The position numbers were made by a program, and so were the translations under genes. This document shows positions 8,914 to 15,954 of a stretch of DNA of 42,546 nt, in pieces. The notes under the pieces are model-generated. The model did not search any database, was not told where the DNA came from, and worked only from the letters and a program-made list of their open reading frames with translations. The first letter of the stretch is position 1; the number at the start of each line of letters is the position of its first letter. Source of the stretch: Sedimenticola sp. (lineage in GTDB: Bacteria > Pseudomonadota > Gammaproteobacteria > Chromatiales > Chromatiaceae). The stretch lies in NCBI GenBank assembly GCA_011051655.1, contig DRKS01000092.1, forward strand, positions 1 through 42,546, in the 5' to 3' direction.

Positions 8914-9671
8914 TCCAACAGGTCCGTCAGATGCATGGGTTTTGTGTTCTTATCGATATCCCGCTTGTCGATATAGATGGCGATCGGGTTATAGACAAAT
9001 GCATGTTGCTGTTCCTGTGTCGCTCCAAGGGACTTCAGGTTCAGCAGAGAGTTCTTTTCCTGATGACAGTCCATGCATTCAATTTTATCTTTCACCAGAG
9101 GCGCATGCAGTCGCGCCCTCAACGCAACCTTACTCTCGTCATTGGCGTCTTCCCACTGCCGGGCCGTTTTCTGTGCAAAGCGGTGGTTTGAGACAATGGT
9201 TATCGGAGTCTCTTTATAAAATGGGGCGATGCGAAAGCCGGTTTTGATGAGTGGTTTTCTGGCATCAGGATCGACATCCACCTCGGGTTCGTCCGTGACT
9301 TTGATGCTGCGGTAATCCAGTTGGACATTATCAGGCCGCCAGTGGCAGGTCTCACAGGCTATGAAGGTGGTGTGGAAATTGAGAAAGCTCCGTTTCTCCT
9401 CGTGCTTCCTGTGTGGCGGATTTTTATGGCAGACACCACACAGAACCCCGGTCGATCCTGTATATGATGCGGATACCCTATGAAATGGAGGCACCGCCAG
9501 CGGCTCCTTTATTGGTTCAGGTGGTGGGTTTTGCAGCTTCTCCCGTGACTCCTGCAACATTTTTGCATCCGGTTTGCTTTGTCGCACCTGCTCCAGATAG
9601 AGATTTTTCCCTGCAACCGCCGGCAGGGAAAGCAGCACCAGCAAGGTGGCAACCAGCAAGCGATCAGCCAT
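8910..9671 (-). CDS. triheme periplasmic c-type cytochrome
   Basis: This 253-residue protein starts at the ATG at 9671, which overlaps the upstream TGA by eight bases. A longer reading frame exists, but this start gives a clean signal peptide (LLVATLLVLLSLPAVAG). Three CXXCH motifs are present: CGVCH, CETCH and CMDCH. They are widely spaced in an otherwise low-cysteine protein, with a PPPEPIKEPLAVPPF stretch before the first. A periplasmic electron shuttle or assembly partner of the ferredoxin/octaheme membrane protein encoded just upstream is likely. This is inferred from the overlap alone. I recognise no named family. Confidence 0.8.
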   Translation of the reverse strand: MADRLLVATLLVLLSLPAVAGKNLYLEQVRQSKPDAKMLQESREKLQNPPPEPIKEPLAVPPFHRVSASYTGSTGVLCGVCHKNPPHRKHEEKRSFLNFHTTFIACETCHWRPDNVQLDYRSIKVTDEPEVDVDPDARKPLIKTGFRIAPFYKETPITIVSNHRFAQKTARQWEDANDESKVALRARLHAPLVKDKIECMDCHQEKNSLLNLKSLGATQEQQHAFVYNPIAIYIDKRDIDKNTKPMHLTDLLE

Positions 9672-11868
9672 TGGCGTTACCCTTTTTACCATTACGCCTG
9701 TTATCTTTCTGTTCGGCGAAGGTAAGCATGGTGAATTTAAACCGTTGGCCGCCAAAGATTGAATAAACGGCCCCTTTCTGCTTTTTCCCAAACAGCCACC
9801 CAAGCACCATGACCAATAGCATGAATGCAACCGGTGCGCTGAGTACAAGCATGGCCTTGACCCAGGGTGAGTCCATGCGCAGCAGTTTGTCCCAGCCCCG
9901 CCAGGGAATCATTGGGGCCCAATCCAGATCATGCATGTCGGTTTCCAGAAATCCGCTATTGGCGGAATCATCGGCATAACCATGGCAGTTTTCGGCGCCG
10001 CATGTTTTAACCAGGTTGTCTGGGTGGGTTGGTGCGGTCTCCACTTCATCCGCCTCTATGGCATGCCGTAGGCCTGCCGGCGCATGGCAGTCGATGCAGG
10101 CGGCCCCGCTGTCTCTGCCGACCGTAATCAGGCGTCCATGCAAGGTTGCGTCATAGGTGGCGGTGGCCTGGATAAAACGCAGGGATGCGGGTTCCGGTGT
10201 TTTGCGCGCCGCCTTTCGTTCCACTTTTTGCATCATTTTTTCATCGGCATGGCAGCCTTTGCAGATGGCGTTGCCCTCCTGCTTTGACCACCGGCCAGTC
10301 ATGAAACGGCGCAGGACATGCCCGGCAAAGCGGTTTCGCCAGGCCGTTCCCTGGTGGCAATTGCCGCATTGTTTGTCGGTGTGTTCGAACAGCTCGGCGA
10401 ACTTCGGCAGGTCTCCGGCCGTGATGTATTCGGTGTTGCTGTGGCAGCGGCGGCATGAGGGGTGCAATTCATCACGGGATTCCTGCAAGCGGTTGCCGCC
10501 GGTAAAGCCTTTGCTTGCCCCTTCCTTGTGAACCGAGCGCTCCATTTCTTCCGCAACCGGCTTATGGGTGTAGGCCTCCCCCTTAGACGGTTCGTCCAGA
10601 TGGCATTCCGCCGTACAATCAACCCCAGCATTTTTTTTTTCGTGGGGGAAGTAGCGGATCTGGCTATGGCAGTCACGGCAACCGACGCTGCCGTGGAGAG
10701 AGCTGAGGTAGTGTACGGTATTGATGGTTATGTTACGCTCGATGCCATTTTCATCAATATAATTCAGACCGGGCAATCCGTGGCATGAGAGGCAGCCGTC
10801 CGGATCCGCCTGCCTGGGCGCCGCCTCTGCGATGTTGGAGAGGAGCAATACTCCACCGGCAATGGCAACACCGGACAGGGCCGCCACCCGCCATAACATG
10901 CGTTTTTCTTTTCGCTTCTCCTTTGGCTTTATGGAGTAGATGCCGACCCACTCCGGCAGCGGCCTGTAATCAACGCCCTTTTTGAATCGCCCATGCTCGA
11001 TTTTTGGCGGCACCGCAAGCCAATCAATGGCTCCCCAGTCGCACACGTCAGCGCACTCATGACATGACATACAGGAGAGCTGGTCCACCACTGCAATTTT
11101 GTCCACCATGCGGATAGCGCCACACATGCACTTTTGCGCACAGATGTTGCAGCCGGTGCAGCGTTCGCGCGCCACCCGGATGCGCCGGGTGAAGCGGAAC
11201 GTCGCCCCAAGCCGGTTGACCAAGGCATCGATGGCCCCGATGGGGCAGAGGAACTGGCAATAGGCGCGCCCCTTGTTGGCGAAGAAGCCCAGCAGGAACA
11301 ACAGCGCCAGGTTCATCAGGCCGATGGTTGATACCAGATAGGCCAGGCCCTGCCAGTCACCGTTCAAGGCCTGGAATATTCTGGGTACGGTGATGAAGTT
11401 GCAGATATTGCAGGCGCTGATCCCGGTCACCGGCAATAGAAAGACGTAGGTCAGAAAATAACCGTAGCGCAGTTGAATCTGGGGCATCCAGCGGTATTCT
11501 ATTTTCCAGCGTTCACCGAATATACGGCTTACCAGTTCGGAGAAACCGCCGACCGGACAGATATAGGCGCACCAGATACGCCCAAACAATAGCGTCACCA
11601 AAAGGATGAAGCCCAATGCCGTGGCGCCAATAAAGGCGACTTTTACTTGTGCAATCAGATCCGCCGCCTCCATGCCGGGGAACCAGAGATAGAACCGGCG
11701 CATGCAAAGCGGGCCGCAAAGATCCTTGCTGTCGGCCAGGCCCGGCAATATGGCCAGGGGGGTGAAAAACAGCGCGCAGGAAACTGCTATCAACAGATAG
11801 CGGAATTTTTGTCCCTTTGGGATTGAGATACTGACCTTAAGGTTAGTAAGACGGTTAAAAATCATCAT
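9664..11868 (-). CDS. NapH-like membrane ferredoxin fused to an octaheme cytochrome domain
   Basis: This 734-residue membrane protein starts at the ATG at 11868, which overlaps the previous stop as TGATG. Residues 1-210 are a NapH/NosR/CcoG-like membrane domain with about four helices and paired CxxxCP motifs (GRIWCAYICP at about 100-104, RAYCQFLCP at about 204-208). Two CxxCxxCxxxC [4Fe-4S] sites follow at about 237-247 and 266-276. A further helix (about 324-348) leads to a heme domain with six CXXCH sites plus CTAECH (CX3CH, about 408) and CGAENCH (CX4CH, about 593). A final helix (about 630-654) precedes a basic tail. The layout fits an inner-membrane quinol-oxidising (or reducing) module that passes electrons through Fe-S clusters to periplasmic hemes. 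That role is inferred. Heme attachment at the CX3CH site is less certain than at the others. Confidence 0.82.
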   Translation of the reverse strand: MMIFNRLTNLKVSISIPKGQKFRYLLIAVSCALFFTPLAILPGLADSKDLCGPLCMRRFYLWFPGMEAADLIAQVKVAFIGATALGFILLVTLLFGRIWCAYICPVGGFSELVSRIFGERWKIEYRWMPQIQLRYGYFLTYVFLLPVTGISACNICNFITVPRIFQALNGDWQGLAYLVSTIGLMNLALLFLLGFFANKGRAYCQFLCPIGAIDALVNRLGATFRFTRRIRVARERCTGCNICAQKCMCGAIRMVDKIAVVDQLSCMSCHECADVCDWGAIDWLAVPPKIEHGRFKKGVDYRPLPEWVGIYSIKPKEKRKEKRMLWRVAALSGVAIAGGVLLLSNIAEAAPRQADPDGCLSCHGLPGLNYIDENGIERNITINTVHYLSSLHGSVGCRDCHSQIRYFPHEKKNAGVDCTAECHLDEPSKGEAYTHKPVAEEMERSVHKEGASKGFTGGNRLQESRDELHPSCRRCHSNTEYITAGDLPKFAELFEHTDKQCGNCHQGTAWRNRFAGHVLRRFMTGRWSKQEGNAICKGCHADEKMMQKVERKAARKTPEPASLRFIQATATYDATLHGRLITVGRDSGAACIDCHAPAGLRHAIEADEVETAPTHPDNLVKTCGAENCHGYADDSANSGFLETDMHDLDWAPMIPWRGWDKLLRMDSPWVKAMLVLSAPVAFMLLVMVLGWLFGKKQKGAVYSIFGGQRFKFTMLTFAEQKDNRRNGKKGNANG

Positions 11869-12746
11869 CAATCTTTGAACCGGTGGCAGGCTTGGCATAA
11901 AGTGCCATCCTTGGCAGGCAGACGCAGCAGGACTTCTTTAGCCAGCCGCTTATATTCCAGAGCAAAAGGGCGTCCTTGCTCCTGGCTGAACTCGGCCAGC
12001 CGTTGCTCCTTATCTGTGGCATAGATCGGCGCCCATTTGCTTTGGCTATATACCACCCCATCCTCGACGCGGCTCTCCGCTACCTGGCGTCCTCCGGGTT
12101 GATCAGCGGGGATCACTCCCTTTTGGTGTGGCGTATGGCAGGTAATGCAGGTGATTTTTCCTGATTCATCCAATGGCATCCTTACCCCTTGCTCATCCTG
12201 TGTCTGGTGCAGATAATCACGCATGGTGTCATCTGGTTCCTGTTGGTGAAGCATGGCATTGAGGTGAGGGGTTTTTAAATGGCAGCCCAGGCAGATGCGT
12301 CCGGGAGGCAGGCGCAACTTGAGGTCGTCACGTGCGTTCCGGTTGTTGGGATCAGGTTGCTCCTCATGGCAATACTGGCATGTGGTTTTATCTGTTTTTC
12401 CTGATTTCAACCGCTGAATATGGATGTTTTTCCGCTGGAATTCGGCATCGTCATGGCAACGGAAGCAGAATTTCGTTAAATCCCTATAGGGTCCGCCATG
12501 TAAAAAATCCGGATCCTTTTTATTCAGCTCATCTCTTGGTTTCTTTTCTATATTGTCAATGCCATGGCAGGTGCTGCAGATTATGCGTCCCCTGTCATCC
12601 GGTTTCATCTCATCCGGAAGCTGCATGTTCCCAGGGATTATCACTTCAACCGGATGGTGCCGGACCGGCAGTTCCGGATCATCTTCCGCCTGTGCCTGGA
12701 TCGGCGTCATGACCAATAACAGCAGCAGGGATACCCAGCGCTTCAT
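11868..12746 (-). CDS. hexaheme periplasmic c-type cytochrome
   Basis: The 292-residue product starts at the ATG at 12746, which overlaps the upstream TGA by four bases. A longer frame exists, but this start gives a signal peptide (MKRWVSLLLLLVMTPIQAQA). Six CXXCH sites are present: CSTCH, CFRCH, CQYCH, CLGCH, CITCH and CQACH, the last close to the C-terminus. CITCHTPHQ is typical of doubled-CXXCH cytochromes. It is rich in charged residues and has no other membrane segment, so it should be soluble in the periplasm. It sits between the octaheme cytochrome gene and the membrane ferredoxin/octaheme fusion, which suggests a shuttle between inner and outer membrane parts. Confidence 0.83.
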   Translation of the reverse strand: MKRWVSLLLLLVMTPIQAQAEDDPELPVRHHPVEVIIPGNMQLPDEMKPDDRGRIICSTCHGIDNIEKKPRDELNKKDPDFLHGGPYRDLTKFCFRCHDDAEFQRKNIHIQRLKSGKTDKTTCQYCHEEQPDPNNRNARDDLKLRLPPGRICLGCHLKTPHLNAMLHQQEPDDTMRDYLHQTQDEQGVRMPLDESGKITCITCHTPHQKGVIPADQPGGRQVAESRVEDGVVYSQSKWAPIYATDKEQRLAEFSQEQGRPFALEYKRLAKEVLLRLPAKDGTLCQACHRFKD

Positions 12747-13705
12747 AGACCCGCCTGTATGGCTTGGCCATGGCTGTGGCAGGGACGGCAATCCCCGGTG
12801 ACTCGATGGATGCCAGCCAAGCCGTTGCCGGTATCATTGTCCGCCGCATCGACCGGACTTTTCATCTGATGGCACAGGACGCAAAGTTGTGCATAGTTGC
12901 CCTCCGAGATATCGACAGGCCAGTCCTTATCACGGAATTGTGCCTCCAGCCTGGCAACCCCTTTTCCGGACCGGTCAATCAGCAGAGAGGGGTTGTTGGT
13001 TCCATGCATGGCGTGGCAATCGGTGCATTCAACCCAGGCGGCATAGCGATAACCCTTTCTCAGGCCATAATAGAGGCGTTTTCCGCTGCCATGGCGCAAA
13101 CCGTGGTAATCGATAAAACGGTAGTTATCCTCCATGGCGACCAAAGGGTCGTAGCGGGATTCCGCCTTGATTTCATATCCAGGAACCTGGTGGCCGCGAT
13201 TATGACAGCGCAGGCAAAACTCGGTTATGGAGTGGCTTGGGGTCAATTTGCCATTCGCATCCGGGAGCTTGGTCAGATCGATCTCCGGGGTGAAGCGGCC
13301 ATCCATATCGGAAGCCGCATGGCAGGCAACGCAGGCGTCATCACCTAGTCCGGATTCGGTATCATTGAAATTGTGCGAGTGGGTCCCGTCCAATGCCGGG
13401 GCGCCGGGGAGGGCGCCGGAGTTGTGACAATCAACACAGACCGGAGGCTTTTCTTCACCGCCGTTGGTACCGTGGCATGAGTAACATGTTGCATAACCTT
13501 CCTGTCCTACAATAGCGTACACGCCAGGGTCGCCAAGGTGGATGAATCTCAGTGGATGGCATGCGGCGCACCGGTCCAGCTCCCAGGCCGCACCGCCGCC
13601 ATGGCTTGGATCAAGCACCAGAGCCGCCGATGCCAAAGGAGAAATCATAATCAGCAGAAGCAGCAGGGCAGACCTGGGTCGGGATATTTGAACAATGTTA
13701 TTCAT
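12743..13705 (-). CDS. octaheme periplasmic c-type cytochrome
   Basis: The ATG at 13705 gives 320 residues with a signal peptide (SALLLLLIMISPLASA). The longer frame would start at a TTG. Eight CXXCH sites lie at about residues 46, 74, 90, 125, 174, 227, 275 and 306. Some are followed by motifs typical of periplasmic cytochromes (CTDCHAMHG). No Shine-Dalgarno sequence is clear. The start lies 14 bases after the stop of the heptaheme gene, so translation may depend on its neighbour. It probably extends the periplasmic heme chain. I cannot tie it to a named octaheme family such as tetrathionate reductase. Confidence 0.83.
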   Translation of the reverse strand: MNNIVQISRPRSALLLLLIMISPLASAALVLDPSHGGGAAWELDRCAACHPLRFIHLGDPGVYAIVGQEGYATCYSCHGTNGGEEKPPVCVDCHNSGALPGAPALDGTHSHNFNDTESGLGDDACVACHAASDMDGRFTPEIDLTKLPDANGKLTPSHSITEFCLRCHNRGHQVPGYEIKAESRYDPLVAMEDNYRFIDYHGLRHGSGKRLYYGLRKGYRYAAWVECTDCHAMHGTNNPSLLIDRSGKGVARLEAQFRDKDWPVDISEGNYAQLCVLCHQMKSPVDAADNDTGNGLAGIHRVTGDCRPCHSHGQAIQAGL

Positions 13706-13719
13706 GGCGAAAAATATGC

Positions 13720-14346
13720 TTAATTGAAAAACCAGGTTCGTTGATGACAATCGGAACAGAAACTTGCGTTATGGCAGGCGCCACATTCCAACGGTGAAAC
13801 ACGTGCCTCGATGCCATGGGAGTAGCGGTATCCCGGCTCATGTTGTTGGCTGCCATGATCATTGCGATGGAAGTGGCAGCTTATGCAATCGGCAAGTTCC
13901 AGGTGACATTCCTTGCAAGCCGATTCATCGTCTTTTACGGCCGGGCCGTGAAGGCGCAGATAATCCGAGTTGTGATCCTGTGGCCAGACCTTTTCCGGCT
14001 GTGGGTGACAAAGAACGCAGGCGGAAGGTGCACTGCGATCATCCACATGGCAAATGTGGCAGATCGCCTTGAGTGGCTCATTGGCGATGGTGGTCAATTT
14101 CTTGAGCACCTTCGTATCGTATTCCCTGGACCGGCTGAATGGGTGGCAGGCCAAACAGCTGATGCCTGCATCCTGTAATGCGGCCTCATGTTGGTTGTGA
14201 GGGAAATGATGCTCCGGCCGTTGCTCTTTGCGCTGTTGCCACCAGCGTGGCTCCTTGTCGTCTGAATCTCCTGCCGGTTCCGAAGCCGCCAACAAGGTTG
14301 CGCTCATGCACCAGAGCATGATCATTACGGCGATGCCGGTCTTCAC
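13720..14346 (-). CDS. heptaheme c-type cytochrome next to the barrel gene
   Basis: This 208-residue protein has a signal peptide (MKTGIAVMIMLWCMSATLLA) and seven heme sites: CLACH, CHICH, CVLCH, CKECH, CISCH, CGACH and CSDCH. That is about one heme per 27 mature residues, a density similar to MtrA-type cytochromes that thread outer-membrane barrels, although MtrA has ten hemes. Its ATG overlaps the barrel stop by four bases, so the two are translationally coupled. I infer that it is the barrel's cytochrome partner in a porin-cytochrome conduit. An aromatic, basic stretch (WWQQRKEQRPEHHF) follows the signal region. Confidence 0.83.
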   Translation of the reverse strand: MKTGIAVMIMLWCMSATLLAASEPAGDSDDKEPRWWQQRKEQRPEHHFPHNQHEAALQDAGISCLACHPFSRSREYDTKVLKKLTTIANEPLKAICHICHVDDRSAPSACVLCHPQPEKVWPQDHNSDYLRLHGPAVKDDESACKECHLELADCISCHFHRNDHGSQQHEPGYRYSHGIEARVSPLECGACHNASFCSDCHQRTWFFN

Positions 14347-15653
14347 CGGTAATCCGCCTTTTTCAGTGCCGGAAATTGGTAGATAAGCCGCAGGCTGATG
14401 TGGTCAGCATCGATGTCTTCCAGGATACCGAACCGGTCGCCGTAATAATCCACATCGATCTTTTCCCCCTGCAGTGAGAGGTGCAGGCTATGGGTTATCA
14501 TCCACCGCAACTGCAACTCTGTCGCCGTCACCCTTTTTGGCACGAGAAGGGCTGAATCCTCTTTTATATAAGATCTGCCCAGCCTGAGCATTAGACGTGA
14601 GTTCAGGTTGTATTCCAGAGCTAACTGCCATGTGCGTTTTTTTTCCTTGCCCACATCCAGCTTCCCGATACCTGCATGGATACGCCAGCCTTTGTGTGAA
14701 TTGAACACGCCGCGGATATCGGTTGAGATGCCATCCTTGCCAAACTCCCTTGAAATATGCCGCCTGTGCCCGCTCAGATCGATGGTTTTTGCCAGCCGGA
14801 GATTTCCTCCTATCGCCTTGATGCGCTGAGGGCCGCGATTGTAGTTGTGGTAATAACGATCTAAAAATGTGACCGGCTCCCGCGGCGGTTCATATTTTCT
14901 GGTGCGCAGATAGATATGGTTGTGCCGGGTAAAATAGGCGCGGGCCTGGACGTCATATATTTTTCGCGCCATGTCTTCCGGCTGCAATGTGAAGCTGGCG
15001 TCCAGGTGAAAACTTTTCAGGCCGAATGCCGGTTGCTGCCAGATACCGGTGAATGTCCCATCCAGACGGTTTTCCGTAACTTTCCCACCCCAGGCGTGCC
15101 TGAAACCAAGCTTGAAAAATGCCCGGTCATCCGTCCTTTTCGCCAATCCGGCTATGGGTGTGCGGAGACTGAAACCCGCAACATGATTTCCGCTGGGTGA
15201 ATCTTTTTTTGCCGATGTATTCGATGGCGTTGGATAAAGCTCAGTCCGTTTGGGCGTGCCGGCATAAGTTTCAAGTTCTATATCATTTACCCGCCACTTC
15301 AGGCCGAATCCATCCAAGGTATAAAATCCGCCGCCATCCATGCGTTCAAAACGCCCGGCGGTAATCTGAAAGGGCAGTGGGGCTGCGGCAAATTTTTTGC
15401 TCATAAACAGATGTTGCAGTTGCTGGCCTCCGCAGCCGCCGCTCCTGTTCATGCCCATAAATCCCCAGGATAAACCGCTATTGTCCTTTTGATTGAGATT
15501 GACCCATTGTTCGAAATAGGACTTACACTTGTCGTCGCTGTGCGATTCATAGCGGGCCTCCAGGCTTCCAAAAACGACTGCAGAAGCATGGCCGGCAGAA
15601 AGCATCAATAAGAAAAACGGTATTGATGAATTTTGGCTGACACGTAGCGGCAT
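14343..15653 (-). CDS. outer-membrane beta-barrel (candidate porin of a cytochrome conduit)
   Basis: This 436-residue protein has a signal-like N-terminus (IPFFLLMLSAGHASA) and many amphipathic strands rich in aromatic residues, such as FFKLGFRHAWG, IYLRTRKY and LHLSLQGEKIDVDYYG. The last strand is ISLRLIYQF, near the end. Length and pattern fit a barrel of roughly 16-18 strands, shorter than MtrB/PioB (about 650-800 residues) and nearer the OmbB class. It carries cysteines in its N-terminal part (DDKCKSY, GGCGGQQ). It starts six bases after the small Cys-rich gene and overlaps the heptaheme gene. In this operon it most likely houses a cytochrome across the outer membrane. This is inferred from context, not from sequence identity. 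Confidence 0.75.
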   Translation of the reverse strand: MPLRVSQNSSIPFFLLMLSAGHASAVVFGSLEARYESHSDDKCKSYFEQWVNLNQKDNSGLSWGFMGMNRSGGCGGQQLQHLFMSKKFAAAPLPFQITAGRFERMDGGGFYTLDGFGLKWRVNDIELETYAGTPKRTELYPTPSNTSAKKDSPSGNHVAGFSLRTPIAGLAKRTDDRAFFKLGFRHAWGGKVTENRLDGTFTGIWQQPAFGLKSFHLDASFTLQPEDMARKIYDVQARAYFTRHNHIYLRTRKYEPPREPVTFLDRYYHNYNRGPQRIKAIGGNLRLAKTIDLSGHRRHISREFGKDGISTDIRGVFNSHKGWRIHAGIGKLDVGKEKKRTWQLALEYNLNSRLMLRLGRSYIKEDSALLVPKRVTATELQLRWMITHSLHLSLQGEKIDVDYYGDRFGILEDIDADHISLRLIYQFPALKKADYR

Positions 15654-15659
15654 CCCCGA

Positions 15660-15878
15660 TCAGACGGCGCTTTCCCGCCCATGCTTTTTCCTGCCCAGGT
15701 ATGCCCACCCGACCAGCCCGGCCAGGGCAACGACACAGCCGCCACAAGCCGCACATTGTCCGGTCTTTGGTACAGAGCAGCCTGAATTCAGTAGAATCTG
15801 TGATGCCGCAACGCCAGAGCCTGCAAGCCATGCCAGTGGGAGTGGAAATGAATGTTTCTGTTCGGACTTTTCAGGCAT
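15660..15878 (-). CDS. 72-residue Cys-rich membrane protein of unknown function
   Basis: The start ATG at 15878 is preceded by AAGGGG seven bases upstream. A longer frame from 15926 would run through the hairpin and is less likely. The protein has a hydrophobic stretch (PLPLAWLAGSGVAASQILL), then CSVPKTGQCAACGGC, then a second helix (VVALAGLVGWAYLG) ending in RKKHG. The four cysteines (C, then CAACGGC) lie between two hydrophobic segments at a membrane face and could bind metal or act in thiol exchange. I do not recognise the family. Its place between the 930-residue octaheme gene and the barrel gene argues for a role in conduit assembly or anchoring. Confidence 0.65.
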   Translation of the reverse strand: MPEKSEQKHSFPLPLAWLAGSGVAASQILLNSGCSVPKTGQCAACGGCVVALAGLVGWAYLGRKKHGRESAV

Positions 15879-15901
15879 CGTTATTCCCCTTAAACGAAGT
15901 C

Positions 15902-15931
15902 CCCCCATGCCGTGGGAAAATGGCATGGGGG
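15902..15931 (-). promoter_or_regulatory. strong intercistronic hairpin in the cytochrome operon
   Basis: CCCCCATGCC (15902-15911) pairs perfectly with GGCATGGGGG (15922-15931) over a 10-base loop. It lies in the 76-base gap after the 930-residue octaheme gene and just before the AAGGGG ribosome site of the small gene. No T-run follows in the minus direction, so it is better read as an attenuating, stabilising or processing hairpin than an intrinsic terminator. Confidence 0.6.
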
Positions 15932-15954
15932 TTCTTGCCTGGATATTGCTTCAG

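Noticed and set aside
11038-11073. CMSCH in the membrane ferredoxin protein as a ninth heme site
   Set aside because: It is part of CMSCHECADVC, a CxxCxxCxxxC iron-sulfur motif paired with a second such motif, so the histidine is coincidental.
14343-15653. Assigning the barrel as MtrB/PioB
   Set aside because: It is about 200-350 residues too short and lacks an obvious N-terminal CXXC motif of MtrB. Only the generic barrel pattern is supported.
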